Part shown: positions 56,012-64,000 of the stretch, piece after piece
Layout: each line of letters opens with the position of its first letter
Numbering within the stretch: position 1 is the stretch's first letter
Origin: Wenzhouxiangella sp. XN24
GTDB taxonomy: Bacteria; Pseudomonadota; Gammaproteobacteria; Steroidobacterales; XN24
Direction: 5' to 3'
Length of the DNA stretch: 64,000 nt
Assembly: GCF_011064545.1 (NCBI RefSeq)
Contig: NZ_JAAMFG010000034.1
Coordinates: 620,001-684,000 of the forward strand
Notes under the pieces: model-generated
Told to the model about the DNA's origin: nothing
The model's input: the letters and a program-made list of their open reading frames with translations, nothing else
The model's database searches: none
Program-made: the position numbers and the translations under genes

Positions 56012-57523
56012 ATGGCTACTCTTGTAATCGATTCTTTTCTAGAAAACGTGGCTGCCAACCCCGAACGCCTCGCGCTCGCCTGCCATGATCGCCATCTTAG
56101 CTATGCCGAACTGCTGGAATCTGCGCTCCGCATAAAAAGGTTGATTCGCCGTCACGCGGAGATAAGCTCCCGAATTGCGGTGGTCGCCGCGGACGACAGT
56201 ATGACTTATGCGGGCATGCTGGCCTGCTGGCTGGCGGGTTGCGCCTACATCCCTCTGAACAAAGGCAATCCCGCCGCACGCAACGAGGAGATCCTGCGCA
56301 GCGCGGAAGTTCCGCTGATCCTTGCGAGTGCAGCTTTCGAAGCTGCCAGCGAGGCGGCAACCGCGATCGGAATCCCGATGGTTTCCACGAACGAGAACGA
56401 CCTCCCGGAACCTGATCGGCGAATCGAACAAGTCACAGCCGATGACATCGCATACATGCTGTTCACCTCGGGCAGCACTGGGACACCGAAGGGCGTGCCC
56501 ATAACCCACGGGAATCTCGCTGCCTTCTTCGCTTCCTGGGATGCGGACCCGACCTGCAGACTGTCAGCGGACGACCGGGTTTTGCAGATGTTCGAGCTGA
56601 GCTTTGACCTGTCAGTTCAATGTTTCTTTGGCCCCCTGCGGTACGGCGCCTCCTGCCACGTTGTACCCCACAGGGGTATTTCATACTTGAATATCGTAAA
56701 AATCCTGCAGAACGAACGAATAAGCGTCGCTGTGATGGTGCCCTCGGTGCTTGCCTACCTGGAACGTTTTTTCAGCGAGTTGCAGCTGCCTGAGCTGAAG
56801 CACTCGATATTCGCCGGCGAAGCGCTGCTGAATAGTTTGACTGAAGGGTGGAGCCGCTGTGTTCCCAACGCGCTTATTCAGAACGCATATGGCCCGACAG
56901 AAGCGACAATTCTCTGCTACATCTACGATTGGGAGCGTGAGCAGGCTGCGGAAGAATCCGAAAACGGGATTGTGCCGATCGGCTACCCCATGATGGGGAA
57001 CGGCCACACGATACTGGACACCGAAGACCAGCCTGTAGGTCCTGGTCAGGAGGGTGAACTATGTATCTCGGGGCCCCAGTTGACACCCGGCTACTGGAAG
57101 AATCCCACGAAGAACTCGGAAGCCTTCTGCAATATCGACGTCGATGGCCTGCCTACTCGCTTCTACCGAACCGGGGACCTCGTGGCGACAATGCCATCGG
57201 GCCCGCTTATGTGGCGCATGCGTAAAGATTTCCAGGTCAAGATCGACGGACACCGGATCGAACTCGGCGAGATCGAAGCCCATACCCGTGCGTTTACCGG
57301 TGCATCGCTGGTCACGGCTCTGGCCCGTCCCGATGCAGACGGGCACCCGGTGCTGGCGTTATTTCTGGAGCCGGGGAGACGATCAGACCGCGAGTTACGG
57401 GACCATCTTGCGAAAGTATTACCGGTTTACATGCAACCGCGGCACATCATTCGGCTCGATGAAATGCCGCTGACCGCCAGCGGGAAGATCGATCGCTCCC
57501 GCTTGATTGAGCAGCTCGTTTAA
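56012..57523 (+). CDS. Amino-acid/acyl adenylation enzyme (DltA/NRPS A-domain type)
   Basis: About 503 residues. ANL-superfamily motifs in order: LSYAEL, MLFTSGSTGTPKGVPITHG (P-loop), NAYGPTEAT, GELCISGPQLTPGYW, YRTGDL, RMRKDFQVKIDGHRIELGEIE and the catalytic Lys near the end in TASGKIDR. It activates a carboxylic or amino acid as adenylate and loads a carrier protein, which is probably the ACP encoded 0.6-0.8 kb away on the other strand. A TTG five codons upstream is an alternative start. Specificity cannot be read by eye. Confidence 0.85.
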   Translation: MATLVIDSFLENVAANPERLALACHDRHLSYAELLESALRIKRLIRRHAEISSRIAVVAADDSMTYAGMLACWLAGCAYIPLNKGNPAARNEEILRSAEVPLILASAAFEAASEAATAIGIPMVSTNENDLPEPDRRIEQVTADDIAYMLFTSGSTGTPKGVPITHGNLAAFFASWDADPTCRLSADDRVLQMFELSFDLSVQCFFGPLRYGASCHVVPHRGISYLNIVKILQNERISVAVMVPSVLAYLERFFSELQLPELKHSIFAGEALLNSLTEGWSRCVPNALIQNAYGPTEATILCYIYDWEREQAAEESENGIVPIGYPMMGNGHTILDTEDQPVGPGQEGELCISGPQLTPGYWKNPTKNSEAFCNIDVDGLPTRFYRTGDLVATMPSGPLMWRMRKDFQVKIDGHRIELGEIEAHTRAFTGASLVTALARPDADGHPVLALFLEPGRRSDRELRDHLAKVLPVYMQPRHIIRLDEMPLTASGKIDRSRLIEQLV

Positions 57524-57554
57524 ACCTTACCCGCTTATCGGATGCAATAATCCG

Positions 57555-58082
57555 TCAGCGTCGCTCGAAAATCGCCTTGGCCGGATTTCCGGTAACGATT
57601 TTCCGGGCTCCAATCTTGCTGGAGACCACTGACCCGGCAGTTACAATGGTTCCCGCCTGGATGCTCGCGCCGTCCAGCACCACGCTATTCGCCCCAATCC
57701 ACACATCGTCGCCGATCTGGATGCCCAGCGAAGTATGGCCCTGTTGGTTCATCGGCACGTCAACCCGATCATAACGATGGTTGTTCGCTACCATGGCGGA
57801 GTTTGCCGCGACCATTACATCAGAGCCGATCGTGATCCCCTGGGTCCCTGAACTGATGAAGCAGCCGGGACCTATTGCGGAACGAGCTCCAATAGTGACG
57901 GGACCATCCGTCGCCTTGAGCTTGGTGAACGCGCTGATCACAACGCCTTTGCCAAGCCGCAGGTTCGGCGTGAAGTCGACTTCCGCGCGTGGGCTGACAT
58001 ACGCTCGGTATTTGAGCCCGTAGATAAGCGTCCGAAGGAATGCCGGCACCAGGAAGCGGCGCGCTGCTTTGACAAGTTTCAT
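57555..58082 (-). CDS. Hexapeptide-repeat acyltransferase (WbbJ/maltose O-acetyltransferase-like)
   Basis: 175 residues. Left-handed beta-helix with repeated I-G-x-x-x-x-I turns (VTIGARSAIGPGC, ITIGSDVMVAANS, IQIGDDVWIGANSVVLDGASI, GTIVTAGSVVSSKI) and the catalytic His region NNHRYDRVDVP. Typically O-acetylates sugars. Its ATG overlaps the ACP stop (ATGA), so it could use an acyl group delivered by that ACP rather than acetyl-CoA. That is inference. Confidence 0.85.
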   Translation of the reverse strand: MKLVKAARRFLVPAFLRTLIYGLKYRAYVSPRAEVDFTPNLRLGKGVVISAFTKLKATDGPVTIGARSAIGPGCFISSGTQGITIGSDVMVAANSAMVANNHRYDRVDVPMNQQGHTSLGIQIGDDVWIGANSVVLDGASIQAGTIVTAGSVVSSKIGARKIVTGNPAKAIFERR

Positions 58083-58324
58083 GGTGTTGCCACTTTGCTC
58101 TCAACGGCGGCAAACAGATCGCCAACGCATTCTAGACCCATGATCTCCATCATCGAAAGCCGTATCTGGAAACGCTCCTCTACCGCGGTAATAAGGCGCA
58201 GATGATTGAGTGAATCCCACGAATCGACATCGTCGGCCGTGGTCTCCGGAGCCACCTTATCCGGATCGATCGACATAACTTCGCCGATTATAGTTGCGAG
58301 TGCCTGGAAGTTTTCGCCGCTCAT
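58079..58324 (-). CDS. Acyl/peptidyl carrier protein
   Basis: 81 residues. Four-helix carrier fold with the phosphopantetheine Ser in DDVDSWDSLNHLRL and an acidic body. GGGAAAA lies before the ATG. It partners an adenylation enzyme on the facing strand and an acyltransferase downstream: a three-part activation, carriage and transfer set as in the Dlt system. Confidence 0.88.
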   Translation of the reverse strand: MSGENFQALATIIGEVMSIDPDKVAPETTADDVDSWDSLNHLRLITAVEERFQIRLSMMEIMGLECVGDLFAAVESKVATP

Positions 58325-58481
58325 AAGTTTTCCCACAACATGAAGTTTCGACTAGCGTCCGCCAAATGCGAAAAACTATCACGAATTGCCTGCCTCCCGT
58401 GTGACCCAAGCCGCAGACAATTCCTGAAACCGGAGTATTCTGCTCCGAGTTTCGGCCGAATGTCGTATCACAGCACTCCAA

Positions 58482-59492
58482 ATGAGCTCCCGAGCTAAAC
58501 AACCGGCGAAGAAAAACCGCGCAGCAGCTCTCTGGCACGCCCTGGTCATTATCCTGGTGGGGCTGGCGGCCTGGTATTTCATCGACTTCGGCGAAGTTGC
58601 AAAGAGTATCGCGTCGATCACCCCGGCTTGGCTCGCTGTAATACTATTGCTAGCGACGATCGACCGCTTTCTTATGGCGGGGAAATGGCTGCACCTTCTG
58701 CGGCACGTTCGCAATCCGGCAAGATTCCCGGCAGTTTTGAGTGCCTACTACCAATCCGCCTTCGTGCAGCGATTCCTGCCCAGCAGCCTCGGAGGAGATG
58801 CGCTCCGCGCGCTCATTATTTCGAGTCGGTACGGAGCGGGTTCCGGAGTTCTCGCCACCATGGTTGTGGAGAAACTCATCGCGATGTTCACCGCGACTTT
58901 CCTGGCCATATGCGGTGGGTTGATGGTGCTTAGCCGTGCGCACGACGACTCCATTGAGATTCTCCTGGTCAGCATCCCGCTGTTGATGATGGTGATGCTG
59001 GTCGTCCTCCGCCTGACACTGCATCGCCCACTCGTGCTTGGCATTATCAACCGGCTGCCCTGGATCCGCGCCCGTGAGGGTCTCATCGCCATATATGACC
59101 ACTACTCGGGTTTCCGACACGCCCCACAGGTGCTCGTAGCTAATTTCATCTACTCGCTGATCGAACAAATATTGCAGATCGTATTGCTGCTCTGCTGCGC
59201 CCTGGCTCTCAACGTCGCTGCCGACATCTTCACGATTATTGCGGCCGTGGCGGTTGCACAGTGCCTGAGAAAACTCGCCATAATTCTCGAGGGCTGGCTG
59301 TTTGGCGAATTCACCGCGGTGTTGGTCTATAGTCTGCTGGGTATTCCCGAGGCGCAGGCACTGGCGTTTTCACTTCTTGGCCATGCGGCACACATCGTCG
59401 CTTCCCTGCCTGGGGCCGTGCTGTTCGCGCGATCCTCGATCAGGCTGAGCGACATTAGAAACCAGTTCAGCCGAGAAAAAAACACGTCCTGA
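58482..59492 (+). CDS. Flippase-like integral membrane protein (UPF0104/LPG synthase membrane-domain family)
   Basis: 336 residues with about eight membrane segments. The family motif FLPSSLGGDALRAL is present, as is LRKLAIILEGWLFGEF. Relatives include AglD/MprF membrane domains and putative lipid-linked sugar flippases. In a polysaccharide locus it may move lipid-linked intermediates or modified lipids. No catalytic LPG synthase domain is attached. Confidence 0.82.
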   Translation: MSSRAKQPAKKNRAAALWHALVIILVGLAAWYFIDFGEVAKSIASITPAWLAVILLLATIDRFLMAGKWLHLLRHVRNPARFPAVLSAYYQSAFVQRFLPSSLGGDALRALIISSRYGAGSGVLATMVVEKLIAMFTATFLAICGGLMVLSRAHDDSIEILLVSIPLLMMVMLVVLRLTLHRPLVLGIINRLPWIRAREGLIAIYDHYSGFRHAPQVLVANFIYSLIEQILQIVLLLCCALALNVAADIFTIIAAVAVAQCLRKLAIILEGWLFGEFTAVLVYSLLGIPEAQALAFSLLGHAAHIVASLPGAVLFARSSIRLSDIRNQFSREKNTS

Positions 59493-59554
59493 ACAGGGGC
59501 GTTTATTCCCCGCCCAGTGTCCAAAGCGGACCATTCTGGACGACTGATCGCCGG

Positions 59555-60538
59555 CTAGATCCGCCCGGTCGAAATATACCAGTCACCGGTGCGCTTCAAC
59601 CCGGTATGGATATCCACTTTCGGCTCGTAGCCAAGCTCCTTTCGTGCCTTGTCGATACGAAATGCACGCACCTGACGAAACCAGTCTACGCGTCGGGGGA
59701 ATATTGGCGGCTCAATACCGAAAGGCTTGCACGCCTTTTCGCAGACGTGTCCGGCTATGATCAGCGGCCAGATTGGATAACGCGGCACCTTCACATCCAC
59801 GTCGATGGCCTTGCCGACATGCTTGACCAGGTCCTGGATAGGAAAGTATTCAGCATCGCCGATGATGTAGGCCTGCCCCGCTCCCTTGCCGGGTTCCATC
59901 GCCAGCACGAAGGCATCCACCAGGTTATCCACGTAGACCGGATGGTAGTAAGTCTGCCCACTGCCAAACATAGGGAAAAACCCCTTCTTGGCTCGCCGAA
60001 AAATCATCTGGAACCGCCCGGGGTCTCCCGGGCCATAGATCGCCGTAGGTCTCAGAGTCGTGTATTCGAGCGGACCTCCGTCGAGCATTTTCAGTTCGAG
60101 TTCGCCCTCGTACTTAGTCTGCTGGTAATAGTCGGCCGGCGCGATCGGGGAGTTCTCGTCACCTGGCGGATTCTCAATATGGCCATGCACGCCCTGGGTG
60201 CTGCAATACACCAGCTTGCGGGCGCCGGCCTTCAAGGCCTCTTCGGCCACGATGCGAGTGCCCTCCACGTTCACAGATTTATAAATCTCATCCGGCACGC
60301 CGACCTCGCGAAAAGCCGCCGCAAGGTGCATGACGACCTCCGCACCTGCGCTGCACTTTGCAACCGCATCCCGATCCGTCACGCTGGCATAAACAAGTTC
60401 AGCGCCCTTGGCCCGGAGCTGGTCGTCGATCAGGCCCGGCTGCTTGTCCAGGGACACTACACTGTGGCCGTCGCGCAACAATCGCTCTACCAACGCAGCT
60501 CCGGTGAAGCCCGTTCCACCCGTTACGAAGATCCGCAT
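59555..60538 (-). CDS. NAD-dependent epimerase/dehydratase (extended SDR)
   Basis: 327 residues. Cofactor motif TGGTGFTGAALVERL, active-site YCSTQGVHG and Tyr-x-x-x-Lys in YYQQTKYEGEL, then the TTLRPTAIYGPGDPGRF segment. A C-terminal hydrophobic stretch (YPIWPLIIAGHVCEKA) is like sterol/hydroxysteroid dehydrogenase-type SDRs. Probably alters a nucleotide sugar or lipid-linked sugar; substrate unknown. Last gene of a four-gene minus-strand run starting beyond the window edge. Confidence 0.85.
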   Translation of the reverse strand: MRIFVTGGTGFTGAALVERLLRDGHSVVSLDKQPGLIDDQLRAKGAELVYASVTDRDAVAKCSAGAEVVMHLAAAFREVGVPDEIYKSVNVEGTRIVAEEALKAGARKLVYCSTQGVHGHIENPPGDENSPIAPADYYQQTKYEGELELKMLDGGPLEYTTLRPTAIYGPGDPGRFQMIFRRAKKGFFPMFGSGQTYYHPVYVDNLVDAFVLAMEPGKGAGQAYIIGDAEYFPIQDLVKHVGKAIDVDVKVPRYPIWPLIIAGHVCEKACKPFGIEPPIFPRRVDWFRQVRAFRIDKARKELGYEPKVDIHTGLKRTGDWYISTGRI

Positions 60539-60589
60539 AACCTCAAGCTCCTTGGCGATTCTCTCAATGTAAGATCCGGGGACCGAACC

Positions 60590-62263
60590 TCAGGCGACAA
60601 CCCTATCCGCGGACGTCCCGCTCGTGACTGGAGCAGTCCGAACACCCATGCGAAACCGTTCGAGGAGCCTGAGGGTGTCAGTGCTCTCGGCTGCCATGCG
60701 TTCCGCCGACCACCCCAGCGACTTTGCCATATGGTCTGCACACCACTCCAGGAGGTCGGCTGAAAGCAATCCACGCTCAGCCCAGTCCGTAGCCCTCAAG
60801 ACCGCATCCGATAGCCGCACGACCATTTCCTGCTCGATCCCGAATTTCACACGCCGGCGAAATACCTCGTCATTCCCCAGGCAACCCGAGGACACGTCGC
60901 CCAAGCACGTGAGTGCGCGGGATCCATAAACCATCGAAGCCCAGCCATGCTCATCGCCGGCACCGAAGCCACTGCAGCCGTCTGCGTCGGCGGCCAGGAC
61001 CGGCGCGCCGCCGGCAGGCTCGCTGAACGATGGCAGCGTCACCGGCCGTCCGAGCTTGCGACAAACTTGCCTGACCACCCTGCCGGCGACCAGCGGTGCC
61101 GTCGTGTACTTGATCCCTGCCACGCTGATCAGGCCATCGACTCCCTGGGTTTCCGCATGATCGATCACGATCGAGCGCTTGGCACGGTTGGTCTCGCTGT
61201 CTTCCGTTGGCGTAAGCCCGATGTGAACGGCGCGAATATCATCGAGCTCGAGCCCCAGACCGGGAGCCGCGGCATTGACCTCCCCAACGAATGTTTCAAT
61301 CACATCGGATGGCGCGCTCAGTTCGTCCGCAGGCGATTCATGCAGGTCGTGCGTGGTGCCGACCACGGTGCACCCATGCCATGGACTGGTAAAAAACAGC
61401 CGTTTCGGCTGGCCGATGGCCGCGCCCGCGGGCCGCCGGCTCGCGATACCCAAGGCATCTTCGCCCGGGTAAAGAGCACGGGTCACCAAGTTGATGTTGC
61501 GGGTCCATGCGGTGATACGGACGCCCCTTAGGGCGGCCGGCCCGCGCGCCAAGAACTCATCGACCCAGGGTCCCGTGGCGTTCAGCGTGACCTTGGCGCG
61601 AACTTCCACTTCCCGACCAGTGATCTGATCGCGGGCCACCACGCCCCTGACACCTCCGGCATCGTGAAGCAGGGATTCGGCACCCAGGTGATTCGCCGCC
61701 ACGGCCCCAGCGTCGACGGCGTCCCAGATACATTCGAGCGTGACCCGCACCGCATCGTGCATCTGGCCGTCGTACCAGAATGCCCCACCCGTCACGTCCT
61801 TGCGCTGGAGCAGCGGATGCAGGCCAACCAGCCGTCCTCGCGTCATGACGCCTGAGCCCGGCAACCGGATCGATTGAGGAATACCGCTATTTCTCCCGAT
61901 GGCAGACAGATGATAGGCCAGCATCCCACCACCGAGCGCCAGGGGACTCCGCGTCCCAAAGCCATAGGTCGGCATCACGAACCGCAAAGGCCGCATCAAG
62001 TGCGGTGCGAAACGGAACCAAGTGCGCTGGGAAACCACGGACTCGCGGATGCGGGGTATATCGAAGTTCTGAATGTACCGCAGCCCGCCATGGACGAGCT
62101 TCGCGGAATTCCGCGAGGTCGCCACGCCGAAGTCCCCTCGCTCGATAAGTGCGACCCGGAGTCCCGCTTGCGCGGCGAGACGCGCGATACAGGCTCCATG
62201 TATGCCGGCACCGACCACCAGCACGTCGAACTCACCAGAGAATGCGTCAAGGTCCCTTTGCAT
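60590..62263 (-). CDS. FAD-dependent GlpD-like oxidoreductase
   Basis: 557 residues. FAD-binding VLVVGAGIHGACIARLAAQ, the GlpD motif RNSAKLVHGGLRYIQNFD, the NATGPWVDEF segment and a GlpD C-terminal helical domain. The ATG at 62263 has GAGG upstream. In a polysaccharide cluster it is more likely to oxidise a glycerol-phosphate-like or sugar-lipid substituent than to serve central glycerol metabolism. Ten bases separate it from the methyltransferase. Confidence 0.83.
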   Translation of the reverse strand: MQRDLDAFSGEFDVLVVGAGIHGACIARLAAQAGLRVALIERGDFGVATSRNSAKLVHGGLRYIQNFDIPRIRESVVSQRTWFRFAPHLMRPLRFVMPTYGFGTRSPLALGGGMLAYHLSAIGRNSGIPQSIRLPGSGVMTRGRLVGLHPLLQRKDVTGGAFWYDGQMHDAVRVTLECIWDAVDAGAVAANHLGAESLLHDAGGVRGVVARDQITGREVEVRAKVTLNATGPWVDEFLARGPAALRGVRITAWTRNINLVTRALYPGEDALGIASRRPAGAAIGQPKRLFFTSPWHGCTVVGTTHDLHESPADELSAPSDVIETFVGEVNAAAPGLGLELDDIRAVHIGLTPTEDSETNRAKRSIVIDHAETQGVDGLISVAGIKYTTAPLVAGRVVRQVCRKLGRPVTLPSFSEPAGGAPVLAADADGCSGFGAGDEHGWASMVYGSRALTCLGDVSSGCLGNDEVFRRRVKFGIEQEMVVRLSDAVLRATDWAERGLLSADLLEWCADHMAKSLGWSAERMAAESTDTLRLLERFRMGVRTAPVTSGTSADRVVA

Positions 62264-62273
62264 TATCCAGTCC

Positions 62274-63071
62274 TCAGCACTGTCTGCAGAACGCGAGCAG
62301 GTGATGGCCGGTCCGGTTCGTCCAGGAAGCCGGCAAGGAATTGAATCCCCCAACGAAGACGCCGTTATACACCAGCGCCTTCAGACCCTTGTGCACCTTG
62401 GTTGGCACGGGGAAGCGCTCCGACCGTAGATCTATCATGGGAAACGGGGCGAGGATACTGCGAAACTCGTCCATCGTCATGTGGCGGAAAACCGGCGAAT
62501 CCAGGTGGTCGATGTCGACCTTCATGACATGACGCAGCCAATTCATCCAGGATTTCCGGTTGACGGTCATCAGGATGGCAACGCCATCGGGTTTAGTTAC
62601 ACGGCGAATCTCGCGCACCATCCGGGCCGGATCTGGCGTGAAATGCAACACGGTGTGGCAATACACCACGTCGAACGCAGCATCCGGGAAGGACATCGCC
62701 TCGCCGTCCATAACCTCGAATCGACCGGCCAGCCCCCGTTGGGAGAAATTGGCACGAGCCAACTCGACGGCACGGGGCGAAATATCAATTCCCGTGACTT
62801 CGCTTCCTCCGGTCGCAAACCGGGCGACGTCGTTACCGAGCCCGCAGCCGACGTCCAGCACGGACCGCCCCGGATACCCCGCAAAATTCACGCGCCTGGC
62901 GAGGTATTCGAGCTTATCGAAGCGGTACTCCTCGATCTCGCGGAAAAACTCGGGCGAGCCCGAAGGATGAGTGGCGATCTTCCAGTCGTCAACATGCGCG
63001 TCCCAATAGGCTCGCACGCGGGTTTTCAACGCCTCGTCGTCCGTCCCGGCATGTTCCTGGGGCGGCTTCAT
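62274..63071 (-). CDS. Class I SAM-dependent methyltransferase
   Basis: 265 residues. Motif I VLDVGCGLGNDVARFA, acidic loop VTGIDISPRAVELA, motif II MSFPDAAFDVVYCHTVLHF. Methyltransf_11-like. Its ATG overlaps the glycosyltransferase stop (ATGA), so the target is probably a sugar or lipid-linked glycan of this locus. Confidence 0.85.
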   Translation of the reverse strand: MKPPQEHAGTDDEALKTRVRAYWDAHVDDWKIATHPSGSPEFFREIEEYRFDKLEYLARRVNFAGYPGRSVLDVGCGLGNDVARFATGGSEVTGIDISPRAVELARANFSQRGLAGRFEVMDGEAMSFPDAAFDVVYCHTVLHFTPDPARMVREIRRVTKPDGVAILMTVNRKSWMNWLRHVMKVDIDHLDSPVFRHMTMDEFRSILAPFPMIDLRSERFPVPTKVHKGLKALVYNGVFVGGFNSLPASWTNRTGHHLLAFCRQC

Positions 63072-64000
63072 GCCGCCTGCTCGACGATATCGCGGAGGCC
63101 CACTAACCCGAGCAGTCGCCGGATTTTCTTTACGTAGGCCGGCCGCGCGTAATCGCGCTCATACAAGCCCCTGGCGTTCCTGGATCGGCGTACCGCTTCT
63201 GCAGGATCATCCAGCGCGGCCTTGAGGCCAGCAGCCATCGATTCCGGCTCGGGGTCGACGAGGAAGCAGGCCGAGTCATCCAGCACCTGCGTATGAGACC
63301 AGATGCGCGTAGCCACCAGCGGCTTGCCGCTGGCCAGTTGCTCGTAGATCTTAAGCGGCGTGTTGGTCCCATGGACCCGGGGAGAAACCAGCACCGTGGC
63401 AGAACGATTGAACTGCAGCGCCTCGGTCTTGGATACACGGCCAGTGAAGCGACAGGCATCTCCGAGCCCCAACGAATCCGCCAGGGCGCGCATGGCCTCC
63501 ACCTGGGCCTCGGTGCCCCCGGCGAGCACCAGCCGGGCGGCGGGCAGTTCCCGATGCACGATTGCGAAAGCCCGGATCAGGACGTCGATACCCTGGTAGG
63601 CCTCGAAGGTGCCCGCATACAGCACTACGGGGTAAGCCTCGAAGTACGCGGCGGCCAGAGGCTCAGCGGACGAAGGCCCGCCAACCGCGTCGCAGGGTCG
63701 CTCCTTCAGCCGTACGTCGTCGAAAATCGAGTTCTCGATCAGGAAGTGCCGTTCCTCGGGGACTCCGGCCGCCAGGGCGTAGTCCCGCAGGTCGGGACAG
63801 ATCGTGATCACCGCATCTGCGGCCTTGAGACAGCTATCCTCCAGGAAGTTGAAGGTTCCTATGAGCAGCTTCGACTTGGTGAAGCGGAAATTCTCCAGTT
63901 GCTGCGGGAGGCTCGAGTGCATGTCGTAGATCAGCCGGAACCGGAAGATCGGCTTGAGATAGCGGCACCAGAAGACTGCCTCCTCATGGGCATGAACCAC
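63068..64000 (-). CDS. Family 4 glycosyltransferase (5' end outside window)
   Basis: At least 310 residues, cut at the window's right edge. C-terminal GT-B half: VVLYAGTFEAYQGIDVLIRAF, ARLVLAGGTE, CRFTGRVSKTEAL, and the sugar-nucleotide site VHGTNTPLKIYEQLASGKPLVATRI. An N-terminal EAVFWCRYLKPIFRFRLIYDMHSSLP segment is also present. It transfers a sugar in exopolysaccharide synthesis. First visible gene of the minus-strand run. Confidence 0.87.
   Translation of the reverse strand: MVHAHEEAVFWCRYLKPIFRFRLIYDMHSSLPQQLENFRFTKSKLLIGTFNFLEDSCLKAADAVITICPDLRDYALAAGVPEERHFLIENSIFDDVRLKERPCDAVGGPSSAEPLAAAYFEAYPVVLYAGTFEAYQGIDVLIRAFAIVHRELPAARLVLAGGTEAQVEAMRALADSLGLGDACRFTGRVSKTEALQFNRSATVLVSPRVHGTNTPLKIYEQLASGKPLVATRIWSHTQVLDDSACFLVDPEPESMAAGLKAALDDPAEAVRRSRNARGLYERDYARPAYVKKIRRLLGLVGLRDIVEQAA

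Overview
The window looks like the chromosome of a GC-rich gammaproteobacterium that makes an exopolysaccharide and uses PEP-CTERM/exosortase protein sorting. The basis is the YoaA-TsaB gene pair, a PBP1B gene, DusA, TypA, a Zrg-like zinc-uptake operon, a PhaF-like phasin and gammaproteobacterial-type Pho genes. I cannot name a genus. I see no rRNA, tRNA or CRISPR array.

Layout. 0-18.6 kb: the Pho regulon (pstS-pstC, phoU, phoBR, each unit preceded by 7-4-7 Pho boxes), dapE, and a cell-envelope operon (DUF11-like protein, PBP1B, TPR lipoprotein, YoaA helicase, TsaB) joined by 4-nt stop/start overlaps. Between dapE and dsbB two toxin-antitoxin cassettes (HigBA with an ImmA-type protease domain; CcdAB) are separated by three copies of a repeat of up to 284 bp. 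18.6-24 kb: phasin, cyclase-FHA protein, methyltransferase, M28 peptidase, dusA. 24-27.3 kb: a small AT-richer island (two Xre regulators, a small membrane protein, ParDE, a broken higA) bounded by 56-bp direct repeats of the dusA 5' end. This looks like the remnant of a dusA-targeting integrative element. 27.5-44 kb: TPR protein, Sco1, a winged-helix/nucleotidyltransferase pair, a zinc-uptake operon, hemerythrin, YbdK, N-formylglutamate amidohydrolase-like protein, a large PAS-GGDEF-EAL protein and typA.

The 29.8-47.2 kb stretch carries a family of mobile repeats. Each end has a GCGGGTCGGACC terminal repeat, then 55-57 nt, then a roughly 40-bp CTTAG...CTAAG hairpin. One copy encloses a REP-associated tyrosine transposase (RAYT), two are short transposase-less copies, and two are single ends. 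Their termini supply the start or stop codons of neighbouring genes.

44-64 kb: three PEP-CTERM genes, each with a -24/-12 (sigma-54) promoter and a shared GTCG-N5-CYTTAC motif 80-81 bp upstream of the -24 GG; galE; two related Ig/FN3 lipoproteins, one behind two tandem c-di-GMP-I riboswitches; then a polysaccharide locus with a PEP-CTERM-associated sugar transferase, GT2 enzymes, an adenylation enzyme with ACP and hexapeptide acyltransferase, a flippase-like protein, an epimerase, a GlpD-like oxidoreductase, a methyltransferase and a GT4 enzyme cut by the window edge. The c-di-GMP enzyme at 37-41 kb, the riboswitches and the exopolysaccharide locus suggest a biofilm/floc programme controlled by c-di-GMP and sigma-54; that link is inference.
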